A stretch of DNA of 34,160 nucleotides from Myxococcales bacterium. GTDB lineage: Bacteria; Myxococcota_A; UBA9160; UBA4427. The stretch lies in the NCBI GenBank assembly GCA_012959865.1, contig DUCH01000077.1, positions 5,621 through 39,780 on the forward strand. The letters are read 5' to 3'. The translations under genes were made by a program, and so were the position numbers. Shown here one piece after another: positions 9,448-22,310 of the stretch (positions are counted from its first letter, which is position 1; each line of letters opens with the position of its first letter). The notes under the pieces are model-generated. The model saw only the letters and a list, made by a program, of their open reading frames with translations, was not told the origin of the DNA and did no database searches.

Positions 9448-9840
9448 ATGGAATTCACACAAGGCATTGGCCTTCGCGAGATCTCGGTGGAGGACGGAGA
9501 GGTCGAACTGGAGTTCGACGCCGACGAGTCGCATTGGAGCACCGCTGAGCGCGCCCATGGGGGCGTTCTATTCAGCGTGCTGGATACGGCCCTTGGCCGC
9601 GCAGTGGTCTCTTCACTCCCTGAGGGTCGGGGCTGCGCGACCCTCGAGTGCAAGATCAATTTTTTCCGCCCCGTCATTCGCGGCAGGCTCAGGGCCAGGG
9701 CGCGGGTCATGATCCAGACTCGCCACACCGCCTACGCCGAGGGATCCATAATTGACGAACAGGAACGACTCGTCGCCCGGGCCACGGCCACTTTCTTCCT
9801 GACCGAAACCCGGATCACCCACGAACGCGAACGGGTCTGA
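9448..9840 (+). CDS. Hotdog-fold acyl-CoA thioesterase, PaaI type
   Basis: A 130-residue single hotdog domain, the usual length for PaaI/YdiI-type thioesterases that hydrolyse acyl- or aryl-CoA. The signature HGGVLFSVLDTALGRAV (37-53) contains the HGG loop and D46, the likely catalytic acid in this family. It is followed by the beta strands ATLECKINFFRPV and GRLRARARV. No signal peptide is seen, so it acts in the cytosol. It stands alone on the plus strand, divergent from the TetR regulator and convergent with the phosphotransferase at 9875. A small GC-rich inverted repeat (CGGGC/GCCCG, 9843-9857) follows the stop codon without a T run. Acyl-CoA context from the neighbouring carboxylase and regulator fits; the exact acyl group is unknown. 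Confidence 0.88.
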   Translation: MEFTQGIGLREISVEDGEVELEFDADESHWSTAERAHGGVLFSVLDTALGRAVVSSLPEGRGCATLECKINFFRPVIRGRLRARARVMIQTRHTAYAEGSIIDEQERLVARATATFFLTETRITHERERV

Positions 9841-9874
9841 CTCGGGCTCTTGGCCCGGGGAGCGGGTCGCGGAC

Positions 9875-10948
9875 TTAAGAGGCCGCGTCCAGCAGGGAGT
9901 TCAGGATGCCCGTCGAAAGATTCTCGACATCCACGGTGGCTTCTGCGGGCAGAACCTCGTGGTGCTTCATCTGTAGGAAGACCCGCGCCATGATGGCAGC
10001 GAAGCGCCAGGCCGCGAAAATTTCGTAGTACGCGTAGTCCCTGGCCGAACGACCCAGGTTCCGTTCCCAGCGGGCAATGGAAGCGGCCTTCTCGGGAACG
10101 CCCGGCAACCGCTCCAGCCCAATGCCCTCGGTGAGCACTCGATCCAAGGTGATGAACCACGCTAGATCCGCCACTGGATTGCCGACAAAAACCATTTCCC
10201 AGTCAATCACGGCGATTGCGCCGTGATCCTTGAAGATCTGGTTGGAAATTCGCGCATCTCCCCAGCAGATCCCCACCTCGGTCTCGCGAGGCTGATGGGC
10301 CACCAGCCAGTCAAAGCCCCGATTGATCAGTGGGTAGCGCCCACGCTCCAGCCCCCAGTCCAGGAATTTGTCCCAATAACGAATCTGGGCATTCAGGGTT
10401 GTCTCTCCGGCCAGAGGCGCTTTGAGAAAACCAAACTCGGGTTTTCGCCAGTCGAGTTTGTGCACCTCGGACATGGCATCCAGCCCGCTATTCCACACGC
10501 GCCCGCGCTCGCCCGGAGACGCATCGTAGAGCCACCCCTCCGCGTGATAGGGAGGGCTGTCGCTCGGCACCTGTCCCTCTAGCTTTTCCATCACGTAAAA
10601 GGGATTGCCCAGGGGAGCAGGATCTTCCTCGAGCCAAAACATCTCCGGCACCGGAACCGACGTATCCGCGAGCGCACTCATGACGTTGAACTGGAGGGCA
10701 ACGTCGTACTCGGGGAAGAGGCCAAAATCGCCCGCGGGCTCCAGGCGAACCACCATGTCCCGGCGGCGCGCCTCTCCTGCTTCTTGATAGCCGAGGGAAA
10801 ACATCAGGGTGTCACTCGAGAAGCCGGTGTCCTTTGGCCCCCGAAGCGCGTCCATGCGCAGATTGCTGACACCGGGGAGACGATCTCCCAGCCAGGCGAG
10901 GAGCCGCTGGCGGGTTTCGTCCAGATCACGACCAATGGGCTGGGGCAC
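9875..10948 (-). CDS. Phosphotransferase of the APH/ACAD10-like kinase family
   Basis: A 357-residue protein with the aminoglycoside-phosphotransferase/choline-kinase fold. The N-terminal lobe has RRRDMVVRLEP, the expected ATP-site lysine strand, with Arg in the place where Lys is common. The hinge is YVMEKLEG, the catalytic loop ICWGDARISNQIF and the metal-binding motif AVIDWEMVFVGNPVADLAW. The catalytic loop has Trp-Gly-Asp where classical enzymes have His-Gly-Asp; this variant is, to my knowledge, usual in the subgroup resembling the kinase domain of ACAD10/11, which phosphorylates 4-hydroxyacyl-CoA before dehydration. The start is GTG 10948, with GAAGGTGG nine bases upstream. It converges on the thioesterase and diverges from the acyl-CoA carboxylase. 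A role in hydroxyacyl-CoA breakdown is inference; antibiotic resistance is unlikely. Confidence 0.82.
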   Translation of the reverse strand: MPQPIGRDLDETRQRLLAWLGDRLPGVSNLRMDALRGPKDTGFSSDTLMFSLGYQEAGEARRRDMVVRLEPAGDFGLFPEYDVALQFNVMSALADTSVPVPEMFWLEEDPAPLGNPFYVMEKLEGQVPSDSPPYHAEGWLYDASPGERGRVWNSGLDAMSEVHKLDWRKPEFGFLKAPLAGETTLNAQIRYWDKFLDWGLERGRYPLINRGFDWLVAHQPRETEVGICWGDARISNQIFKDHGAIAVIDWEMVFVGNPVADLAWFITLDRVLTEGIGLERLPGVPEKAASIARWERNLGRSARDYAYYEIFAAWRFAAIMARVFLQMKHHEVLPAEATVDVENLSTGILNSLLDAAS

Positions 10949-11423
10949 GGGGCAAGTCCACCTTCAACCGCACGCGCCAAACCAGCGTTCGGTGAGCGCT
11001 GACTCTATCGCAAGAGCCCTGTGCCAGGACGCGACTCCGGGAGGTTCCGACAAGTCCGTCCGGAAGAGCCCCGGCCCCGGTCGCTCAGCCCGAACAAAAC
11101 GGCTAGAATTCGACCGCCTTGGGCGAACGCCTGAGTCCCCCAAGGGGGACCGCTTGTCGACCGCCCGGGCGCACCGGCGCGGTTGACCTTGTCGGCGAGA
11201 GAACCCTTCGGAAATCTCACAGCTAAAGAATCAGTGGACGTCGATCAGGCGTGCAGCCCGCAACTCCATTCGTTCCGCACTTGCGCCAATCTACTCGCGC
11301 CAATCGGCTCGCTCCTATCGTTATCGCTCCTATCGTTATCGCTCCTATCGTTATCGCTCCTATCGTTATCCCTTATCGCCCCTACTCCAACCCGTACCCA
11401 ACTTAAGGTCTACTCCTACGAAT
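10949..11423. other. Divergent intergenic region upstream of the acyl-CoA carboxylase
   Basis: 475 bases between the phosphotransferase (minus) and the carboxyltransferase (plus). The only striking content is the four-copy 15-bp tandem repeat at 11311-11370. A plus-strand open frame runs through the repeat and encodes a Ser-Leu run, but it has no family character and overlaps the carboxylase in another frame, so it is treated as non-coding. No clear sigma-70 promoter was found. Confidence 0.6.
11311..11370. repeat. Four perfect tandem copies of a 15-bp unit
   Basis: GCTCCTATCGTTATC is repeated exactly at 11311-11325, 11326-11340, 11341-11355 and 11356-11370. Degenerate copies flank it (CGGCTC before, CCTTATCGCCCCTAC after). 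It ends 53 bases before the carboxylase ATG, so it falls in the expected promoter or leader region. It is far too short in unit and spacing for CRISPR. It could be a cluster of regulator sites or a slippage-prone array. Confidence 0.95.
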
Positions 11424-13085
11424 ATGTCCTCTCCTTCGTATTCACTCGCGAATCCTTTCCTGGCCGATCCGGCCCCCGACCCGCCGAGCAAGAATGCTGG
11501 CGAGGAAACCTACGATCGCGCCCTGGAGCTCGAACGCGAACTGCACCAACTGCCCGTTCAGGGCGGGGGAACCGATCGCGTTCGGACCCAACACGCCAAA
11601 GAGCGGATGACGGTCTGGGAACGCATCAAGGTGCTCACCAACAGCGAGCCCAATATTCTCTGGCGCAACTGGGGACCGAGGCTGGACGGGGCTTCCATCG
11701 TCACCGGCATTCTCGAGATCGGCGGACGTGATGTCGCGGTCTACGGACACGACTTTACGCTCAGGGCGGGTTCCATGGACGCCACCAATGGCGCTAAACT
11801 CGCCCGTCTGATCTACATGGCCGGAGAACAGGGCATTCCCCTGATCGGCATGAACGACTCCGCCGGCGCCTTCGTTCCGGCCGGGGTTGGGGGGCTCGAC
11901 GGGTACAGCGAGGCCTTCACCGCCCTTCGCAAGATCAGTGGCCGGGTTCCCAGCATCAGCTTGATGTTCGGCTTCAATGCTGGAGGCGGCGCCTATCTTC
12001 CACGCCAGGGCTCTTTCATGATCCAGTGCGAAGAGACCTTCATCGGGTTGACCGGACCGGGAGTCGTCAAGTCGGTCCTGGGCGAAGAGGTCACCGCCAA
12101 CGAACTGGGAGGACCGAACGTTCACGGCATGAGTGGCGTCTGCGACCTCACCACCGTGGACGAGCTGGGCTCATTGCGAACCGCTATTCGCCTGCTCTCG
12201 TATTTGCCCGACAACAACGAAGCATCGGCTCCTTTCAAGAAAACCTCGGATCCCGTCGACCGCTATACCGTCGAAGAGGACATCCTCTTCCGACGAACTT
12301 TCTCGAATCCCGCGGGCATGTACGCCCCCATGGACATAAGCCTATACCTCCAGCAGATCACGGACTTTGGTGAGTACTTCGAGTTGCAACCCCAACGCGC
12401 CCGGAATCTTCTCACGGCCTTTGGCCGACTCGCTGGGCACGTGGTCGGGTTCGTGGGCAACAACTCGGCGGTGGCCTCGGGACAGATTGACATCGACGCC
12501 GCCCTCAAGGGCACTCGATTTATTCGTTTTTGTAACCTCTACAACATCCCGCTGATTTTCATCGAGGACACCACCGGGTTTCTGCCCGGGAAGGAGCAAG
12601 AAAGCCGGGGCATCATCCTGGCTGGGCGCAAACTTCTCGATTCGATCATCGACGTTCGAACACCCCGCATGACCATGATCATCCGCAACGCATTCGGAGG
12701 CGCCTATGCGAGTTGGAACTCCTACTTCACAGGGGCCGACCGCGTATTCAGCATGCCCATGGCTCGCATCGCCGTGATGGGTCCCGCGGGCAAGGACTTC
12801 GTCTACAAGAATGAACTGCGCCAAATTGCCGGCGATTACCAGGCCGCCATCAAGTCCGGGGGGTCCGAGGCCAGCGCCGCAGCCGCTCGAGATACAGAGC
12901 TGGCCAAGCTCTCGGATCGCTACGAGTCAGAGCTCATGAACCCCAAGGAAGCGCTTTCCCTTGGCTCGGTTTCAAGCCTTGTCCGCCCGGGCGAAAGTCG
13001 ACGTGTTCTCGCCGAGAACCTCTCCTTCCTCATGCGCCACTACCAGCCCTCTCCCATGGGCGGCACACAGAGAGAACACGAATAA
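11424..13085 (+). CDS. Acyl-CoA carboxylase, carboxyltransferase subunit
   Basis: A 553-residue carboxyltransferase that moves carboxyl from biotin to an acyl-CoA, of the propionyl-/methylcrotonyl-CoA carboxylase beta type. Two crotonase-fold halves are visible. The N-terminal half has the oxyanion loop [12 protein letters not shown] (184-195) and [16 protein letters not shown]. The C-terminal half has [13 protein letters not shown], the second oxyanion loop [11 protein letters not shown] (423-433) and [10 protein letters not shown]. Its length is slightly above the usual 510-540. The ATG at 11424 has only a weak AAGG 15 bases upstream; the first about 35 residues are probably unstructured. 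The stop overlaps the start of the next gene by one base (TAATG), implying translational coupling of the two subunits. Substrate preference cannot be settled by eye. Confidence 0.92.
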   Translation: MSSPSYSLANPFLADPAPDPPSKNAGEETYDRALELERELHQLPVQGGGTDRVRTQHAKERMTVWERIKVLTNSEPNILWRNWGPRLDGASIVTGILEIGGRDVAVYGHDFTLRAGSMDATNGAKLARLIYMAGEQGIPLIGMNDSAGAFVPAGVGGLDGYSEAFTALRKISGRVPSISLMFGFNAGGGAYLPRQGSFMIQCEETFIGLTGPGVVKSVLGEEVTANELGGPNVHGMSGVCDLTTVDELGSLRTAIRLLSYLPDNNEASAPFKKTSDPVDRYTVEEDILFRRTFSNPAGMYAPMDISLYLQQITDFGEYFELQPQRARNLLTAFGRLAGHVVGFVGNNSAVASGQIDIDAALKGTRFIRFCNLYNIPLIFIEDTTGFLPGKEQESRGIILAGRKLLDSIIDVRTPRMTMIIRNAFGGAYASWNSYFTGADRVFSMPMARIAVMGPAGKDFVYKNELRQIAGDYQAAIKSGGSEASAAAARDTELAKLSDRYESELMNPKEALSLGSVSSLVRPGESRRVLAENLSFLMRHYQPSPMGGTQREHE

Positions 13086-15829
13086 TGCTCGGTTCCGATT
13101 CGACGCCTCAGCGCTTCCACGAAGCCGACTCCGAGTGGCTTCGCTCGTTCTCCCTTCAGGACATCAAGTGCCTCGTGGTGTGCCGCGGCCCCGTCCGCAT
13201 GGAAGCCTTCGAGATCTTCCAGGAGATCGGAATTCGCGAGTTCGGAATGCTGCTCTCGGAGAAGGACTCGGTGGTCTACCCACGCTGCCTGGCTCCTGAG
13301 ATTCGGTCTCTTTCATTCCCGGCCAACATCCACCGAGTGCCCGACTACATGGGTTCCGGCCAAGAGGAAAAAAATCAGCGCATCGCCCAGATCGTGCAGA
13401 TCGCACGGGACCACGACTACACCCACATATTTGCGGGCTATGGCTTCATGGCCGAGGACGCAGATTTCATTCAGGCCCTCGAAGACGCGGGGATTGGTTT
13501 TTTCGGCCCCTCGGCCTCGGTCATCCGGCGGGCGGGCGCGAAGGACGAAGCCAAAAAACTCGCTCGCAGCCTGAACAACGCGGTGATTCCGGGAATTGAC
13601 GACATCTCGGCCCGGGCCCTGCTGTCCCGAGTCCAAGATCGCAGCGGCCTCGAAGGTCTCGCCGGAGAAAGCGCCCTCGACTTCGAGTACGACGACAAGA
13701 TTTCGCCGGAAGAAAATGCCGAAGCCCTGCTTCAACTCGGCTATGCCAGAACCGTTGAACTGGTGAGCATTGAAGAATTGCAACAGGCCGGGGAACGCGA
13801 GAGCCAAGAGATTTGGGCCCAGTATCCGGGCAAGCGCATTCGCTTCAAGTGCATCGGAGGCGGGGGGGGCAAGGGACAACGGGTGGTCTCCGAGTCCAGC
13901 GAAATCTCTGCGGCGATCATGGAAATACTGGCCGAACAAAAAGTGATGGATCCGGGCTCCAACCGCAATTTTCTTATCGAGCTGAATCTTGAGACGACGC
14001 GTCACAACGAAATCCAGGTCATCGGGAATGGAGATTGGGCGATGGCCCTGGGAGGCCGCGACTGTTCGATCCAGATGCATGAACAGAAGCAACTCGAATT
14101 CTCCCTGACTTCAGAACTGCTCGAGGAAGCCGCCCGGGGCCGCACCGGTTCCGAGGCGAAAACCCTGAAAAAGGATGCTCAGACCCTGCTGGCTATGGAG
14201 CGTGATGCGGAGGCTTTTGGCGCCGGCGTAGGCTTGGACAGCGTCTCCACATTCGAGTGCATCGTGGAGGGACCCGATCATTTCTTCATGGAAATGAATA
14301 CGCGAATTCAGGTCGAGCACGGCGTCACCGAACTCGCCTATCGGTTGAAGTTTTCAAATCCCGATGAGCCAACCGAATGCTTCCGAGTCGAACGGCTGAT
14401 TGAAGCCATGGTTCTGCTTTCCCTGCATGGCAAGCGACTCCCCCGCCCCGAGCGCGAAGCGCGGCATCCCTCGGGAGCCGAAATCCGGGTCAATGCCACC
14501 AACGCGGCGCTCCAGCCCCACGCGGGCGGCCTAATCCGCCAATGGTCGAGGCCAATCCCTCATGAAATTCGCGACGATCAGGGGATCGGCACACGCAATC
14601 CCGATACCGGGGCGTTCATGTACTACAACCTTGCCGGAGCGTACGATTCCAACATCGCGTTGATCCTGAGCTACGGCAACGACCGAGAGCAGAACCTCGA
14701 ACGGCTGAGCGAGATCCTTAGGCAAAATGAGATCCGCGGCGATGCTCTCGAGACCAACATCCCGGTGCAATACGGCCTCATCAACTGGATCCTCGGTATC
14801 GAGCCCATGATGAAGCCCAACACCCGCTTCCTGACCCACTACCTGGCCGCGGTGGGCTCTCTCCAGGTGATCGCCCAGGACGTAGACCTCGCCTTCGCGG
14901 CTCGGCAATTGCTCGAAAATGCAGCGGATGCCGACGCCCGGAAAGTCATTGGCGCCAAGGAGACCCTGCTTCTCCGTCCCCTGGGGCGCCTGCTCGCGGA
15001 TGCCCACGCCCTTGCCGGCTTCATCGGCCGCCACCACACCAAGCTTTGGAGCGAAACCGATGGCAAGCTTGAATTCAAAGTCAATCCGCTGGAGCTTCTC
15101 AAACAGCTCTACCACTACCTCCACATGGATTTCCTACCGGGCAAACCCCCGTCAGAGATGATCTGGGAAGACGATCACGGGACCCTTCAGGATGGCCTCG
15201 CCTTCTACGGAAAAATCGCGCAGCTCTCCCGGCTGGACGACTGGCCGGGCATCCAGGCACTCCTGGCCCAACCCGAATGCGAGGCCGTGGCGCCGGGGGA
15301 TCCCGAACTTTGGGCTCGCTGCCAGGCCACCCATGCGGGCTACCAGGCCGGGCTTGAGTTGCTCCTGATCATCCCCCGAATCGCGATGCGTTCGGGTTTC
15401 ACCGAAATCCAGATGGATGACACCTTCGAACCGAGCTTTCCCAACCAGTACACCGACCCGGCAATCGCGGCGCCCCTGATCCGCAGTCTCGCCCCCCCGC
15501 CCAAGGCCAGTAGCAATGAAATCGTCACGCCCATGGGTGGAGTCTTCTACGCGCGCGAGGCTCCCCATCTTCCGCTGCTCACCGAGGCAGGCATGCACTT
15601 CGATGAGGGCCAGCCATTGTTCATCATCGAAGTCATGAAGATGTTCAACAAGGTCAACGCCCCCTTCTCGGGAACCGTGACTCGCTGCCTGATCGAAGAA
15701 ACCGAGGGCTCCGTGGTCACCAAGGGGCAGAAAATCTTCGAGATCGTGCCCGACGAGATGATCGTGGAAGAATCCGATGACGAGATCCGCGAGCGACAAC
15801 ACGGTGTCACCCAGGCCTTGCTCGTCTAA
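13085..15829 (+). CDS. Biotin carboxylase-BCCP fusion subunit of acyl-CoA carboxylase, divergent
   Basis: A 914-residue protein that carboxylates its own biotin with ATP and bicarbonate. The biotin carboxylase part runs to about residue 560: glycine-rich ATP loop GGGGGKGQRVV and active-site block EMNTRIQVEHGVTE (403-416), with Gly where E. coli AccC has Pro. That block sits at about 288 in AccC. The shift of about 115 comes from a longer N-terminus and an insertion of about 80 residues (near 185-265) just before the ATP loop. Residues about 560-790 are a helical middle region of no recognised family. The biotinyl domain is near the C-terminus, with biotin lysine K852 in EVMKMFNK. The gene overlaps the carboxyltransferase stop by one base, so the two form the holoenzyme. 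The substrate (acetyl-, propionyl- or longer acyl-CoA) is not determined. Confidence 0.9.
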   Translation: MLGSDSTPQRFHEADSEWLRSFSLQDIKCLVVCRGPVRMEAFEIFQEIGIREFGMLLSEKDSVVYPRCLAPEIRSLSFPANIHRVPDYMGSGQEEKNQRIAQIVQIARDHDYTHIFAGYGFMAEDADFIQALEDAGIGFFGPSASVIRRAGAKDEAKKLARSLNNAVIPGIDDISARALLSRVQDRSGLEGLAGESALDFEYDDKISPEENAEALLQLGYARTVELVSIEELQQAGERESQEIWAQYPGKRIRFKCIGGGGGKGQRVVSESSEISAAIMEILAEQKVMDPGSNRNFLIELNLETTRHNEIQVIGNGDWAMALGGRDCSIQMHEQKQLEFSLTSELLEEAARGRTGSEAKTLKKDAQTLLAMERDAEAFGAGVGLDSVSTFECIVEGPDHFFMEMNTRIQVEHGVTELAYRLKFSNPDEPTECFRVERLIEAMVLLSLHGKRLPRPEREARHPSGAEIRVNATNAALQPHAGGLIRQWSRPIPHEIRDDQGIGTRNPDTGAFMYYNLAGAYDSNIALILSYGNDREQNLERLSEILRQNEIRGDALETNIPVQYGLINWILGIEPMMKPNTRFLTHYLAAVGSLQVIAQDVDLAFAARQLLENAADADARKVIGAKETLLLRPLGRLLADAHALAGFIGRHHTKLWSETDGKLEFKVNPLELLKQLYHYLHMDFLPGKPPSEMIWEDDHGTLQDGLAFYGKIAQLSRLDDWPGIQALLAQPECEAVAPGDPELWARCQATHAGYQAGLELLLIIPRIAMRSGFTEIQMDDTFEPSFPNQYTDPAIAAPLIRSLAPPPKASSNEIVTPMGGVFYAREAPHLPLLTEAGMHFDEGQPLFIIEVMKMFNKVNAPFSGTVTRCLIEETEGSVVTKGQKIFEIVPDEMIVEESDDEIRERQHGVTQALLV

Positions 15830-15871
15830 CCGATTCCCCCAGAACCCAGGAGCCCAGCCGGAGTTCGGCAT

Positions 15872-15899
15872 TTGTCCGCCCCGGCGCAGGCGATACACT
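15872..15899 (+). promoter_or_regulatory. Candidate sigma-70 promoter for purL
   Basis: TTGTCC (15872-15877) and TACACT (15894-15899) match -35 and -10 at four of six positions each, with a 16-base spacer. They lie 53 bases before the purL ATG in the 123-base gap after the carboxylase. This suggests purL has its own promoter. Prediction only. Confidence 0.35.
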
Positions 15900-15952
15900 A
15901 GGGGCTCCGTTGTCCAATCCGAACCTTCTCCGGTTCGCGATAGAGGAGTACG

Positions 15953-21266
<5,314 letters not shown>

Positions 21267-21294
21267 TCGAGGCCCTTTCGCCATGAAGACTTCC

Positions 21295-21301
21295 GAGGAG
21301 G
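21295..21301 (+). promoter_or_regulatory. Ribosome binding site deciding the PpiC-type gene start
   Basis: GAGGAGG lies eight bases before ATG 21310 and is the strongest such site in this stretch. It favours 21310 over the in-frame ATG at 21283, which has only GAGG ten bases upstream. Confidence 0.6.
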
Positions 21302-21309
21302 CCGAGAGC

Positions 21310-22290
21310 ATGCCCGCCCAGACGGACAAACCCCCGCGCCGAATCCTGGGCTCGCCCCTGGTCCATTTCCTGGTGCTGGGTTCGCTTCTTTTTTTCGGCC
21401 AAAGGGCCCTGCTCACTCCCGAGCCCGAGGTCGTGATTCGCTTGACGGCCCAAGATGTCGCCGCCCTGGAAAAAGGCTGGTGGGAACGAAATGGCCGGGC
21501 TCCGGGTGGCGAAATCCTTCAGGCGCTCATCGACTCCCACGTCGAGGACGAACTGCTCCTCCACGAAGCCCGGGGCCTGGGCTGGCACCTCACCGACGGC
21601 ATCGTTCAGCGGAGACTACTTCGCAACCAACGCTTCTTGGAGAGCGACGAAAGCGTCTCCGATCAAATCCTCCTGGAGCGTGCCTTCGAGCAGAAAATGG
21701 ACCGGACCGACTTGGTGGTCCGGCGTCGGTTGCTCGAACGCATGCGGCTTCTGATTTCCGCAAGGGTCCGGTCCACTCCCCCCACCGATCAGGAACTGGA
21801 AGAGTATCGAGCGCAGAATGCGGACGTCTTCCTCCGTCCCAATCGCGTCGCTCTGAGCCACATCTTCCTCAGCCGCGACAGCCGACAGGATCGCTTAGAA
21901 GCCGACGCCGAGGCCCTGGGACAAAAATTGCGCGACGAAGGCGTTCCCCCGGACGAGGCCAGGGCCTGGGGCGACCCTTTCCTCCTCTCCCATCGAATCC
22001 CGCTCTCCAGCGAGGCTTCCATCGGCCGTCAATACGGACCGCAGTTCGCCGCCCAGGCCATCGACGCGCCCACAGACCGCTGGAGCGGACCGATTCCCTC
22101 GAGCTACGGGGCCCACCTGGTCTGGGCCCACGAACACAGCCCCGCGGAGGTCCCCCCCCTCGAAGAAATCCGCTCCCGGGTCGAAAACGAACTGCTGCGC
22201 GAGCGCGAAAAGGCAGCAATGCGGACCCATACCGCGCGTCTTCGCGAGAACGCCGAGATTATTGTGACCCACCCGATTCCCTCGGCCTGA
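21310..22290 (+). CDS. Membrane-anchored PpiC-type peptidyl-prolyl isomerase (parvulin-like)
   Basis: About 326 residues. A short basic N-terminus (KPPRR) precedes one membrane segment at about 12-30 (SPLVHFLVLGSLLFFG), so the rest should face the periplasm. A SurA/PrsA-like helical region follows, with the paired ELLLHEARGLG and LLERMRLLI stretches. The parvulin-like domain starts at VALSHIFLSRD (about 180) and includes GDPFLLSHRIPLSSEASIGRQYG and GPIPSSYGAHLVW. A charged C-terminal helix of about 45 residues closes the protein. Proteins of this build assist folding of exported proteins; some act in the assembly of one neighbouring substrate. None is obvious here, although the convergent LolC/E-like gene also concerns the envelope. 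Isomerase activity is not certain. Confidence 0.8.
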   Translation: MPAQTDKPPRRILGSPLVHFLVLGSLLFFGQRALLTPEPEVVIRLTAQDVAALEKGWWERNGRAPGGEILQALIDSHVEDELLLHEARGLGWHLTDGIVQRRLLRNQRFLESDESVSDQILLERAFEQKMDRTDLVVRRRLLERMRLLISARVRSTPPTDQELEEYRAQNADVFLRPNRVALSHIFLSRDSRQDRLEADAEALGQKLRDEGVPPDEARAWGDPFLLSHRIPLSSEASIGRQYGPQFAAQAIDAPTDRWSGPIPSSYGAHLVWAHEHSPAEVPPLEEIRSRVENELLREREKAAMRTHTARLRENAEIIVTHPIPSA

Positions 22291-22310
22291 GCCGCCCCCG
22301 ACCCGAGGGT

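Noticed and set aside
9875-10948. Aminoglycoside resistance kinase
   Set aside because: Although the fold is APH-like, the WGD catalytic loop and the acyl-CoA gene context point to the ACAD10-like metabolic subgroup.
11311-11370. CRISPR array
   Set aside because: Units are 15 bp, directly abutting and without spacers; no cas gene is present.
11183-11731. Plus-strand reading frame with a Ser-Leu repeat, possible small secreted or membrane protein
   Set aside because: The repeat peptide comes from the 15-bp DNA array, whose unit is a multiple of three. The remainder is Arg/Pro/Thr-rich without family character and overlaps the carboxyltransferase in another frame.
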